Shown: positions 1-6,985 of the stretch, one piece after another
Layout: every line of letters starts with the position of its first letter
Numbering within the stretch: the first letter of the stretch is position 1
NCBI GenBank assembly: GCA_017522745.1
Contig: JAFWYI010000001.1
Span: 1 to 7,481, forward strand
Reading direction: 5' to 3'
DNA length: 7,481 nucleotides
DNA from: Mailhella sp.
Lineage (GTDB): Bacteria; Desulfobacterota; Desulfovibrionia; Desulfovibrionales; Desulfovibrionaceae
Notes under the pieces: model-generated
What the model saw: only the letters and a program-made list of their open reading frames with translations
Database searches by the model: none
What the model was told of the DNA's origin: nothing
Made by a program: the position numbers and the translations under genes

Positions 1-15
1 CCTCCCTCTCCGCCC

Positions 16-63
16 AAGACTTTTATTGGCAGGAAATGACAGTTTCCTTTAATTAAAAGTCTT
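16..63 (+). other. Long imperfect hairpin, distal pheT leader
   Basis: Positions 16-25 (AAGACTTTTA) pair perfectly with 54-63 (TAAAAGTCTT). Two more A-T pairs follow after a one-base bulge, and an inner six-pair stem AGGAAA/TTTCCT (31-36 with 43-48) closes a loop of TGACAG. No U-run follows, so it is not a typical intrinsic terminator. It may be a 3' end structure of an upstream gene (pheS is the usual neighbour of pheT, but cannot be seen here) or part of the pheT leader. The pairing is read directly; any function is inference. Confidence 0.55.
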
Positions 64-71
64 TGGAAGAT

Positions 72-92
72 GGGATGGGGTTTGGGGAAGGG
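72..92 (+). promoter_or_regulatory. Putative G-quadruplex motif in the pheT leader
   Basis: Four G-runs lie on the sense strand: GGG (72-74), GGGG (77-80), GGGG (84-87) and GGG (90-92), with loops AT, TTT and AA. This satisfies the usual rule of four runs of at least three G with loops of 1-7 bases. Such short loops favour a stable fold in RNA. The last two runs also form the 5' arm of the neighbouring hairpin (82-132), so the two folds exclude each other. The motif is seen in the sequence; its formation in cells is inferred. Confidence 0.5.
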
Positions 93-132
93 AAGGAAGC
101 TTTTCTTCAGAAAAGTTTCTTCCCTTCCCCAA
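82..132 (+). promoter_or_regulatory. Long hairpin upstream of pheT
   Basis: The purine-rich arm 82-105 pairs with the pyrimidine-rich arm 110-132 around a TTCA loop (106-109). The stem has 23 pairs with one bulged G and one G-U pair, and its outer 14 pairs (TTGGGGAAGGGAAG) are perfect. No U-tract follows. The hairpin ends 23 bases before the pheT Shine-Dalgarno. It could be a leader structure controlling pheT or an mRNA processing or stability element. The CTTCCC at 141-146 could pair alternatively with GGGAAG in the left arm. Confidence 0.6.
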
Positions 133-148
133 GAAACGATCTTCCCTC

Positions 149-167
149 TCTCCTTAGGAGAAAGAAT
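149..167 (+). promoter_or_regulatory. pheT ribosome binding site, possibly self-sequestered
   Basis: TAGGAG (155-160) lies seven bases before the ATG at 168, and this decides the start of pheT. The bases just upstream, TCTCC (149-153), can pair with GGAGA (157-161) around a three-base TTA loop, which would cover the Shine-Dalgarno. The five-pair stem is weak, so any masking would be modest. Confidence 0.7.
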
Positions 168-2581
168 ATGCTGCTTAGTTTCAACTGGCTGAAAGAATTC
201 GTGCCGTACACCGGGACTGCGGAAGAGCTGGGCGAGATGCTCACCATGCTCGGTCTTGAGCTTGAGGAGATCGTCCATCCTTTTGAAGGCATTTCCGGTC
301 TTGTGGTGGGTCGTGTGCTCACCTGTGAAGATCATCCTGATTCCGACCATCTGCATGTCTGCACGGTGGATGTCGGTGCTGAAGAGCCGCTGCCCATCGT
401 GTGCGGCGCTCCCAACGTGGCGGCCGGCCAGCTCGTGCCTGTGGCTCCCGTGGGCGCTACGCTCCCCGGCGGCCTCGTGATGAAGAAGGCCAAGCTCCGC
501 GGCGTGCCGTCTCACGGCATGATCTGCTCTGAGCGTGAAATGGGCCTCACCGACGATCATTCCGGCATCCTCGTCCTTCCCGAAGTGAACAAGTCCGGCC
601 GCAAGGTCGAGCTTGGTGAACGCTTCATCGACGCCTACGAGCTCGATCAGGAAGTGCTGGACATCAGCATCACGCCCAACCGCGCCGACTGCCTCTCCGT
701 CTACGGTTTTGCTCGTCTCATCGGCGGCTATCTCGGTCTGCCTGTGACCATGCCTTCCTTCGAACTCAAGGAAGAAGGCGAGGACATGAGCAATGCTGTG
801 CCCGTGGAAGTGAAGGACGGCGATTTCTGTCCCTCCTACACCGGCCGCATCCTCAAGGGCGCCAAGGTCGGTCCTTCTCCCGCCTGGATCCGCTACCGCC
901 TCAACGCCGTGGGCATCCGTGCCATCTCCAACCTCGTGGACGCTACCAACTACATCCTCATGGAACTTGGTCAGCCTCTGCATGCTTTCGACCACAACAA
1001 GCTGGCCGGCAACCGCATCGTGGTGCGCGCTGCTGAAGATGGTGAGAAGATCACCACTCTCGATGGTCAGGAACGTCTTCTCAAGGCTGGCGACGGCCTC
1101 ATCTGCGACAGCGAGAAGCCCGTGGCCCTCGCCGGCGTGATGGGTGGACTCGAGACCGAGATCACCGACGAGTCCGAAAGCGTGTTCCTCGAATGTGCTG
1201 TGTTCCGTCCTGCTTCTATCCGCATGACGGCTCGCCGTCTCGCTCTGGGCAGCGAATCTTCCTACCGCTATGAACGCGGTGTGGATCCCACCGGCATGGC
1301 CTTCGCCCTCGACCGTGCGGCCGCCCTCATGGCCGAACTGTCCGGCGCTACTGTGTGCCGCGGCGTCTGCTCCTGCACTCCCAAGCCTTTTGTCTCTCCT
1401 GTGGTGCGTTTCCGCCGCAGCCGCGCCGAAGCTGTGCTGGGCATCGAACTCACCGACGATTTCTGCGCCTGGACTCTCGAAGCCCTCGGCTGCAAGCTCG
1501 ACCGCTCCGATGAAGCCGACTGGAAGGTAAGCACTCCCGGCTGGCGCTACGACCTCGTGCGCGAAGCCGACCTCATCGAAGAAGTGGCCATCTTCAAGGG
1601 CGTGGACAACCTTGGCGAGACTCTGCCCGCCATCCCCCAGACCCTCGATACCTTCGGCATGCCTGAAAGCCGCCATTCCTTCATGATGCGTGTGAAGCAC
1701 TGGGCCGCCGGTCTGGGCCTGAACGAAGCTGTGAACTTCAGCTTCGTGGGCAACAAGGATCTCGACTTCCTCGGTCTGCCTGCCGAAGGCCGCGTGAACA
1801 TCATGAACCCCCTCACGGCTGAGCAGGATGTGCTGCGCACCGAACTCGCCCCCGGCCTGTTCCAGAACGTGCGTCAGAACATCGCTCAGGGCGCCAACGG
1901 CGTTCGTCTCTTCGAGATCGCCGAAGCCTTCACTCAGGACGAGACCAGCGATACCACCGTGAAGGAAGTGCGTCACCTCGCCTTCGTGCTTTACGGTTCC
2001 CGCTACGATGAATCCTGGGCTCATGCTGATGAGGACATGGACTACGTGGATCTCAAGGGTATCGTGGAGAAGTTCTTCAGCTTCCTGCATCTGCCTGTAC
2101 CCGCCTTCTCCATGGTGGAGCATCCCTATCTTGCTCCCGCCGTGCAGATGACCATGGCTGACGGTTCCGTGGCCGGTGTCATCGGCCGTCTGAAGCCCGC
2201 TATGGCCGATGCCTACCTCGCCCGTAAGGCCGTGTGGTATGCCGACCTCGACCTCGACCTGCTGCGCGAAGCCTCTCAGGGCAAGTATACCCACTTCCAG
2301 CAGCTTCCCACCTTCCCCGCCGTACGCCGCTCATCACCTTCATCGCTCCCAAGAGCATGCATGTGGATGCCGTTCTCGCCGCTGTGAAGGGCGTGAAGAC
2401 CTCCCTGCTCGAAAGCGCCGAACTCATCGACGTGTACGAACCCAAGGGCGGTGAAGAACGCAACATCACCTGCCGCTTCACCTTCCGCAAAGCCGACCGC
2501 ACACTGCAGGACGGCGAAGTGGACAAGGAACGCGAAAAGATCGCTTCCGGCGTGGTGAAAGCCCTTGGTATCCGTATCTGA
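168..2581 (+). CDS. pheT: Phenylalanyl-tRNA synthetase beta subunit, frameshifted near the C-terminus
   Basis: PheT is the beta chain of the cytoplasmic alpha2-beta2 enzyme that attaches phenylalanine to tRNA-Phe. From the ATG at 168 the domains run in the family order. The N-terminal segment is followed by an OB-fold tRNA-binding domain at residues 40-150 (HPDSDHLHVC at 56-65, VCGAPNV at 78-84). The B3/B4 editing region spans about 205-375 (LVDATNYILMELGQPLHAFD, YERGVDP). B5 lies at about 410-480 (PGWRYDLVREADLIEEVA), and the synthetase-like core runs to about 700 (NPLTAEQDVLRTELAPGL). Residue 721 is the second Arg of FPAVRR. After it the frame is lost and the reading ends at 2387, giving 739 residues with 18 aberrant ones. 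Frame +2 continues the protein from 2333 (ITFIAPKSMHVDAVL) to the stop at 2579-2581, completing the FDX-ACB anticodon-binding domain (DRTLQDGEV). The joined length, about 803 residues, is normal. An in-frame extension upstream (TTG at 63, ATG at 75) runs through hairpin sequence and is not family-like. The identity is certain; whether the lesion is real is open. Confidence 0.95.
2328..2335 (+). other. pheT: Frameshift site in pheT (net one-base loss)
   Basis: CGC CGC (2325-2330) encodes the two Arg of FPAVRR. The next bases are TC (2331-2332), followed by ATC ACC TTC ATC (from 2333) in the other frame. The family has RR-D-I at this point (E. coli NRRDIAVVV), so two bases stand where a three-base Asp codon is expected. 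No heptameric slippery sequence of the X-XXY-YYZ type is present. A one-base deletion with an adjacent mismatch fits a sequencing or assembly error, or a recent mutation, better than programmed frameshifting. Confidence 0.85.
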
Positions 2582-2599
2582 TACGCCGTCTAAATGACA

Positions 2600-2637
2600 A
2601 TGAGGCCGCCTTTCCCTTCGGGGCGGGGCGGCCTCAT
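2600..2637 (+). terminator. UUCG-capped hairpin between pheT and the MFS gene
   Basis: ATGAGGCCGCC (2600-2610) pairs perfectly with GGCGGCCTCAT (2627-2637). An inner CCC/GGG stem (2614-2616 with 2621-2623) is capped by the very stable TTCG tetraloop (2617-2620). It begins 18 bases after the pheT stop, as expected of a terminator, but no proper U-run follows (only CATCATTCC). It also ends just 19 bases before the MFS start codon, so it could instead act as a leader structure or partial terminator of a pheT-MFS transcript. Confidence 0.6.
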
Positions 2638-2656
2638 CATTCCTCTGGATATTATC

Positions 2657-3907
2657 ATGTTCGCAAAGACCCATTCTCCGCTCATTATCCTCGGTCTGCT
2701 CTGCACGGCGTATGCGCTGAGCTTCTTCCACAGAGTCTGCCCCTCGGTCCTGGCTCCTGATCTTATGGAGACGTTCTCGCTGGATGCTGCGTCCTTCAGC
2801 CTCATCGGTTCGTCCACTATGCTGGGTTATGCCATCACGCAGATCCCTTCTGGTCTGCTGGCAGACATCATCGGTGGTCGTCGTACTCTGGCTATGTTTC
2901 AGGTTTTCACCGGACTGATCTGCATAGTGTTCACGTTCTGCGAAAGCCTGATGCCCGCCGTTCTCTGCCGTTTCCTCATTGGTCTCACGCTGGCGGCCAA
3001 CGTCCCCGCCTACAAGATCTTCGCCACTTCCGTCCCTGCGGAGAAGTACGCTCAGTACTGCTCCATCCTCACCGGCTTCGGTACAGTGGGTACGCTCCTT
3101 GCCGCGACTCCTCTGGTGCTGGCGGCTGATCTCATGGGCTGGCAGGCCGCGCTGTTCATGGCGGGCGTGTTCACGGTCATCGTGGGCTCGACCATTTTCC
3201 TCATGCTCGATGACGGTCCCGCTCGCAATAATGCTGCCAGTGATACCCGGGCGCGCATCGCCTCGCTCAAGGCTGGCCTACGCGAAGTGGTGCGGATGAA
3301 GAACTTCTGGCTGCTGGTCATCTGGTTCATGTTCATGGTGGGCAACCTCTTCACGCTCGTTGCGACGTGGTGGGGCAGCTTCCTGATGCAGGCCGGTGAA
3401 CTGAGCAAGGAAGACGCCGGACTCAGCATCTCCATCATGTCTCTTGGCCCGCTGCCGTTCCTCATGGTCTTCCCCTGGCTGTCTGACAAGGTGCTCCATT
3501 CCCGCCGCATCGTCATCATGATGTCGGCCCTGCTGGAAAGCATCGCGCTGGGCTATATCTGCCTGAGTGGCGGCAAGGTGCTTTCCTTCATGGAACTCAC
3601 CATGCTGGGACTTTGCATCGGCATCGCCACCAACTGCATGGGCCCTCTGGTGTTCACCATGGTCAAGGAAAGCGTTCCTGCTTCCACCCTCGCTTCGGCT
3701 AGCGGCTTCCTCAACTGCACCGGTCCGGTGATGGCAGCGCTCATCCAGAGCGTGTTCGGTGCCATACTGGCATGGCGTCTCGGTGCAGGCGCTACCCCGC
3801 AGGAAGCCTACTCTTCGGCGTTCATCCTGCTTTTCGTGGGCAGCAGCATCGCATTCGTGTCCACGCTCTTCATGAAGGACACCTGGAAGGCCCCTCAGGA
3901 CTCCTGA
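2657..3907 (+). CDS. MFS transporter, substrate unknown
   Basis: A 416-residue inner-membrane carrier of the major facilitator superfamily. The first helix is at about 7-27 and carries FFHR (23-26). The signature loop between helices 2 and 3 is GLLADIIGGRR (66-76). A motif B-like RFLIGL sits at 105-110. A charged central loop (about 184-215) separates the two six-helix halves, and the second half repeats the loop as WLSDKVLHSRR (274-284). Helix 11 is glycine- and proline-containing (SGFLNCTGPVMAALIQ). The length is typical. I chose the ATG at 2657 because the product then starts directly before helix 1, with a weak TGGA about seven bases upstream. The ATG at 2594 would add 21 residues translated from the hairpin at 2600-2637 and has no Shine-Dalgarno. 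The substrate cannot be read from the sequence, and the neighbours give no clue. The gene ends just before a strong terminator and is probably a single-gene unit or a pheT read-through. Confidence 0.9.
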   Translation: MFAKTHSPLIILGLLCTAYALSFFHRVCPSVLAPDLMETFSLDAASFSLIGSSTMLGYAITQIPSGLLADIIGGRRTLAMFQVFTGLICIVFTFCESLMPAVLCRFLIGLTLAANVPAYKIFATSVPAEKYAQYCSILTGFGTVGTLLAATPLVLAADLMGWQAALFMAGVFTVIVGSTIFLMLDDGPARNNAASDTRARIASLKAGLREVVRMKNFWLLVIWFMFMVGNLFTLVATWWGSFLMQAGELSKEDAGLSISIMSLGPLPFLMVFPWLSDKVLHSRRIVIMMSALLESIALGYICLSGGKVLSFMELTMLGLCIGIATNCMGPLVFTMVKESVPASTLASASGFLNCTGPVMAALIQSVFGAILAWRLGAGATPQEAYSSAFILLFVGSSIAFVSTLFMKDTWKAPQDS

Positions 3908-3923
3908 TCCTGATATGATATCG

Positions 3924-3956
3924 AAAGAAGCCGCTCCGTTCTGGGGCGGCTTCTTT
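3924..3956 (+). terminator. Rho-independent terminator after the MFS gene
   Basis: AAAGAAGCCGCTCC (3924-3937) pairs over 14 positions, with one G-U pair, with GGGGCGGCTTCTTT (3943-3956) around a five-base loop GTTCT. It begins 17 bases after the MFS stop and runs into GCGTTTCGTTTC. The A-rich 5' edge opposite the terminal TTT could also serve the reverse direction, but no gene on the minus strand needs it. Confidence 0.85.
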
Positions 3957-4026
3957 GCGTTTCGTTTCCCGATGAAATACTTTGTCACGAAAATCAGGCG
4001 CTAAAAAGGTGGCGCAAACGGCTCTT

Positions 4027-4067
4027 GTATGCCACAGATATTCCGAATGACCGCATGGTCAGCATAC
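4027..4067 (+). promoter_or_regulatory. Composite inverted repeat upstream of the M16 gene
   Basis: GTATGC (4027-4032) is matched by GCATAC (4062-4067). Nested against the right arm is a second perfect repeat, TGACC-GCAT-GGTCA (4048-4061). Together they can fold into a two-part stem with a 15-base bulge on the left. Located 25-66 bases before the start codon, it could be an operator or a leader RNA structure. I see no convincing sigma-70 promoter in the 136-base gap, so its position relative to the transcript start is unknown. Confidence 0.35.
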
Positions 4068-4079
4068 TGTCTTTGAAAC

Positions 4080-4083
4080 GGAG
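4080..4083 (+). promoter_or_regulatory. M16 peptidase ribosome binding site
   Basis: GGAG at 4080-4083 lies nine bases upstream of the ATG at 4093. It supports that start, which is also the one that produces a complete signal peptide. Confidence 0.7.
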
Positions 4084-4092
4084 AACATCCGC

Positions 4093-6750
4093 ATGAACAT
4101 ATCCTTTCTGAAAAAGATCTCCGCAGGCGTCCTTGCGATGTTCTGCCTCATGTCCGGGACATCGGGTTCGGCGCAGGCTGTTGCCGATATCAAAACGTAT
4201 CGTCTTGAGAACGGACTCACCGTTCTGGTGAAGGAGGACAGCCGTTTCCCGCTGGTTGCCGTCCGCCTTTTCGTGAAGGCGGGCTCGGCATGGGAAAAGC
4301 CGGAAGAAGCTGGCATGAGCCATCTGCTCGAGCACATGGTGTTCAAGGGCTCCAAGACCAGCGGCCCCGGCGTGGACAAGACCGTGGAGAACGCAGGCGG
4401 TTCCATGAACGCCTATACCTCCTATGATATGACTACCTACCTCACCGATCTCCCTGCTTCCCGCTGGAAAGAGGCCATGACCGCCGTGCGCGATCTGGCT
4501 TTCGACCCTCTGCTGCTTCAGGCCGATCTCGATGCTGAACGTGAGGTGGTCCTTGCCGAGAAGAAACAGCGCGGCGACAGCCCCATGACGAAACTTTTCC
4601 AGACGGCGATGGCGCATACGCTGAAAGGCACGCCCTATGAAACGCCTGTCATCGGTACGGAAAAGGCCCTGCGCGGCATGACGCCTGAAATGATGCGCGC
4701 CTACATAAAGCGTCGCTACGATCCGCGCGACATGGTCCTTTCCGTGGCTGGCGACGTGAAGGCCGATGAGGTGCTGGCGGAAGCGCGCAGGCTCTTCGGT
4801 GAATACCGCAACAACAACGTGCTGGCAGTGGAGCCTGTCATCGCTCCGGCCTCGCTGGCGCATGGGCTTGTGGTGGACGTGCAGGAAGGACCGTGGAACA
4901 AGGCCTTCGTGTCGCTTTCCTTCCCCATGGCTGATCAGAACGATGCACTCTCTCCGGCCGCCGACGTGCTGAGCCATCTGCTTTCCGGCGATGAGACGTC
5001 GCTCCTTCCTCGCAAACTGCGCATCGAAACGGCCCTTGTGGACGCGGTCGACGCATCAGCCATGACTTTCGAGCGTGTTGGTGTTTTCATGCTCCTCGCG
5101 CAGGTGGACGCGGCAAAGACCGGAGAATACCTGCGTACCATCAGTTCCATGCTGGCCGGGCTGAAGGCAGAAGACTTCAGCGATGCACAGATAGCCCGCG
5201 CCAAACTCAATATCGAGGACAGTTATTTCCGCGGTCTGGAAAACATCTCTGACATCGCGGAGACTATGGGAGCTGAATATTTCTATGATCCCGGCAGTGT
5301 GGGCGGCGAACGCTGGCTCAGTGCCGTGCGCGGTGTCGATCGTGCGCAGATACAGCGTGTGATAGATCAGTGGCTGAAGCCTGATGCGCTCACGGTTGCC
5401 GCCCTGATCCCTCAGGGCAAGGAAGGGGCTGCCGCCGTTCTGAACGAGGATTCGGCACGAGCCGCCATCGTTGCCGGGTGGCCTGAAGCAGGGAAGAGCG
5501 TCTCTCGCGAAGCGGAGACCAGCGCGGACAAGGGCTCGCTCAAGCCTGAAGTCCTTCAGCTTGGCGAAGGGCGCACCCTTGTCCTCCTGCCGGACCGCTC
5601 ACTGCCTTACGTGTCCGCCACGCTGGCATTTTCGGGGGGCGAGCTTCTTGTGCCGGACGATAAGGAAGGTCTTGCCTCGCTCACAGCGTCGGTCCTGACG
5701 GATGGGACCAGCATGCGCAGTCTGCATGATATCAACGTCTATCTTTCGGAACGCGCTTCCGGGCTTTCGGCTTCTGCATCGACCAGACAGTTTTCCCTGC
5801 GGATGGATGCCCCTGCACGTTTCGCACCTGAAGTGTTCACGCTGATGAAGGAAGTGCTGGACAGCCCGGCTTTCCGCGAAGAGGACGTTGAGCGGGCCAA
5901 GCGTGAGCAGATCGCCTCTATCGTCAGCCGTGAAGAAAGCGCTACAGGATTGCTGGGAAGACATCTGCGCCATTCGCTCTTTGGAAAAGGCGCCTATGCT
6001 CATCGCGGAGCCGGTACTGCGGAGACCGTGAAAACTTTCGGCAGGGAGGACGTTGCCGGCTTCTGGAAACAGCAGTCCGAGCGTCCGTGGGTGCTGAGTG
6101 TGGCAGGCGATTACGACAGGGCAGAAGTGGAACGCTTTGCCGCTTCGCTGGCGGCTCCGGATGCAGCCCGGGCAGAGAGCAACGCACCGGTCTGGAGCGA
6201 TCAGCGTTCTTTTGAATTGAAGCTGCCGGGCCGCGATCAGGCCGTCTATCTCATGCTCTTCCCGACGGTGGGCACGGATGATGAGGATAGGGCGGCACTG
6301 CGCCTGCTGTCCGAATGTCTCAGCGGCTTCACCGGGAAGCTGTATCAGGAACTGCGCGAAAAGCAGAGTCTCGGTTACTCGGTGTTCCCCATGGATTGGA
6401 GCGCCAAGGAGACGGGCTTCCTCGGTTTTGGCATCGTCGCTTCTCCTCAGAACCTCGACAAGGCACGTACGTCGTTCGAAGCCATCGTGCGTGATCTACA
6501 GAAGGATACGCTGCCCGAAGAGACCATCGCCAGGGCCAAGGCTGTTGCCGAAGCTGACTACTATAAGTCGCGGCAGAGCAGGGCGGCCCGTGCCTCTGAA
6601 GGGGCGAGCCTCATCCTCCAGAAAAGGAGCCTCGACTACGCGATGAAGCGCCTTGAGGAATTGAAGAGCGTCGACGCGGAACAGCTCCGCGCTGTGGCCC
6701 GGAAATATTTGGATCTGAACAAGGCTTATGAATTCAGGGTAACGCCCTGA
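4093..6750 (+). CDS. Secreted M16 family (insulinase/pitrilysin-like) zinc peptidase, two-domain
   Basis: An 885-residue predicted periplasmic or exported metallopeptidase. Residues 1-29 look like a Sec signal peptide: KK at 7-8, a hydrophobic core, and the AQA cleavage site at 27-29. The N-terminal M16 half starts with YRLENGLTVLV and has the inverted zinc motif HLLEH (His77, catalytic Glu80, His81). The third zinc ligand is probably Glu156 in EREVVLAE, 75 residues on, which is normal spacing for the family. A middle M16C-type segment follows (YIKRRYDPRDMVLSVAGDV at 204-222). The C-terminal half, from about 480, repeats the fold but lacks HxxEH where it would be expected (GLASLTASVL). It keeps the substrate-contacting Arg755 and Tyr762 in ELREKQSLGY. 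This active-inactive arrangement in one chain is that of pitrilysin-type enzymes, which enclose and cut short peptides. The physiological substrate is unknown. It sits alone between two terminators. Family assignment is firm; location is inferred from the signal peptide. Confidence 0.93.
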   Translation: MNISFLKKISAGVLAMFCLMSGTSGSAQAVADIKTYRLENGLTVLVKEDSRFPLVAVRLFVKAGSAWEKPEEAGMSHLLEHMVFKGSKTSGPGVDKTVENAGGSMNAYTSYDMTTYLTDLPASRWKEAMTAVRDLAFDPLLLQADLDAEREVVLAEKKQRGDSPMTKLFQTAMAHTLKGTPYETPVIGTEKALRGMTPEMMRAYIKRRYDPRDMVLSVAGDVKADEVLAEARRLFGEYRNNNVLAVEPVIAPASLAHGLVVDVQEGPWNKAFVSLSFPMADQNDALSPAADVLSHLLSGDETSLLPRKLRIETALVDAVDASAMTFERVGVFMLLAQVDAAKTGEYLRTISSMLAGLKAEDFSDAQIARAKLNIEDSYFRGLENISDIAETMGAEYFYDPGSVGGERWLSAVRGVDRAQIQRVIDQWLKPDALTVAALIPQGKEGAAAVLNEDSARAAIVAGWPEAGKSVSREAETSADKGSLKPEVLQLGEGRTLVLLPDRSLPYVSATLAFSGGELLVPDDKEGLASLTASVLTDGTSMRSLHDINVYLSERASGLSASASTRQFSLRMDAPARFAPEVFTLMKEVLDSPAFREEDVERAKREQIASIVSREESATGLLGRHLRHSLFGKGAYAHRGAGTAETVKTFGREDVAGFWKQQSERPWVLSVAGDYDRAEVERFAASLAAPDAARAESNAPVWSDQRSFELKLPGRDQAVYLMLFPTVGTDDEDRAALRLLSECLSGFTGKLYQELREKQSLGYSVFPMDWSAKETGFLGFGIVASPQNLDKARTSFEAIVRDLQKDTLPEETIARAKAVAEADYYKSRQSRAARASEGASLILQKRSLDYAMKRLEELKSVDAEQLRAVARKYLDLNKAYEFRVTP

Positions 6751-6758
6751 GTGAGCCG

Positions 6759-6787
6759 GAAAGGGGAGGGGAGACCTTCCCCTTTTC
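6759..6787 (+). terminator. Terminator-like hairpin after the M16 gene
   Basis: GAAAGGGGAGG (6759-6769) pairs with CCTTCCCCTTTTC (6775-6787), with one bulged T and one extra T, around the loop GGAGA. It begins eight bases after the stop codon. The T-run lies inside the 3' arm rather than after it, so efficiency is uncertain, but position and pairing fit an intrinsic terminator that isolates the tRNA operon. Confidence 0.6.
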
Positions 6788-6812
6788 TGCCCCAAAAAGG
6801 ATAATGAGCTGG

Positions 6813-6867
6813 AAAAACAGCCTTTTGAGAAAATGATTAAAATTTTTTGAGAAAATTGCGATTTTTT
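6813..6867 (+). promoter_or_regulatory. AT-rich, phased A/T-tract region upstream of the tRNA promoter
   Basis: A- and T-tracts are centred near 6815, 6824, 6832, 6840, 6846, 6853 and 6864, roughly helically phased. A 12-base exact direct repeat TTTTGAGAAAAT occurs at 6823-6834 and 6845-6856, 22 bp apart. This resembles the curved, UP-element-like DNA found upstream of strong stable-RNA promoters. The tracts and repeat are directly visible; the bending and activation are inferred. Confidence 0.5.
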
Positions 6868-6869
6868 GC

Positions 6870-6898
6870 TTTACAAAGTTCATCGACTTGGATAGATA
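6870..6898 (+). promoter_or_regulatory. Probable sigma-70 promoter of the tRNA operon
   Basis: A -35-like TTTACA (6870-6875) is followed after exactly 17 bases by a weak -10, TAGATA (6893-6898). The start would fall near 6905, about 80 bases before the first tRNA. The -10 matches TATAAT at only three positions, so the call relies on spacing, on the AT-rich upstream region and on the need for a promoter here. Confidence 0.45.
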
Positions 6899-6985
6899 TC
6901 TCTTGCTGTTTACGGGAACGCCAGAAAGAAGACGAAAATTCTTCTTGCCAAATCATCGAGATTCCGATAAGTTCCCATACCTGCT

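Noticed and set aside
36..56. A six-codon leader peptide (MTVSFN) that could sense phenylalanine
   Set aside because: It has a single Phe codon, AGGA is too close to its ATG, and no terminator with a U-run follows.
3..56. The tail of an upstream gene ending at TAA 54-56
   Set aside because: The 17 residues in this frame do not resemble the PheS C-terminus, and the stretch is too short to judge.
63..167. An N-terminal extension of pheT from TTG at 63 or ATG at 75
   Set aside because: The extension is a translation of the G-tract and hairpin, has no counterpart in the PheT family, and a better Shine-Dalgarno precedes the ATG at 168, where the normal MLLSFNWLKEFV start lies.
2325..2340. Programmed -1 ribosomal frameshifting in pheT
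   Set aside because: No slippery heptamer is present, a slip would not restore the conserved Asp, and programmed frameshifting is not known for pheT.
2594..2656. An upstream ATG for the MFS gene at 2594
   Set aside because: It has no Shine-Dalgarno, its residues come from the GC-rich hairpin, and helix 1 starts normally after the ATG at 2657.
3278..3988. A 236-codon minus-strand open frame
   Set aside because: It is antisense to the MFS gene, crosses the terminator, and has the low-complexity His/Glu/Arg composition of a shadow frame.
3982..4007. A sigma-70 promoter for the M16 gene (TTGTCA and TAAAAA)
   Set aside because: The spacing is only 14 bases and the -10 is poor. A sigma-54 reading of TGGCGC and TTG downstream also fails on spacing.
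3994..4977. A 327-codon minus-strand open frame
   Set aside because: It lies antisense to the strongly supported M16 gene and its upstream gap, is rich in His and Arg as antisense shadows of GC-rich genes are, and has no recognisable domain.
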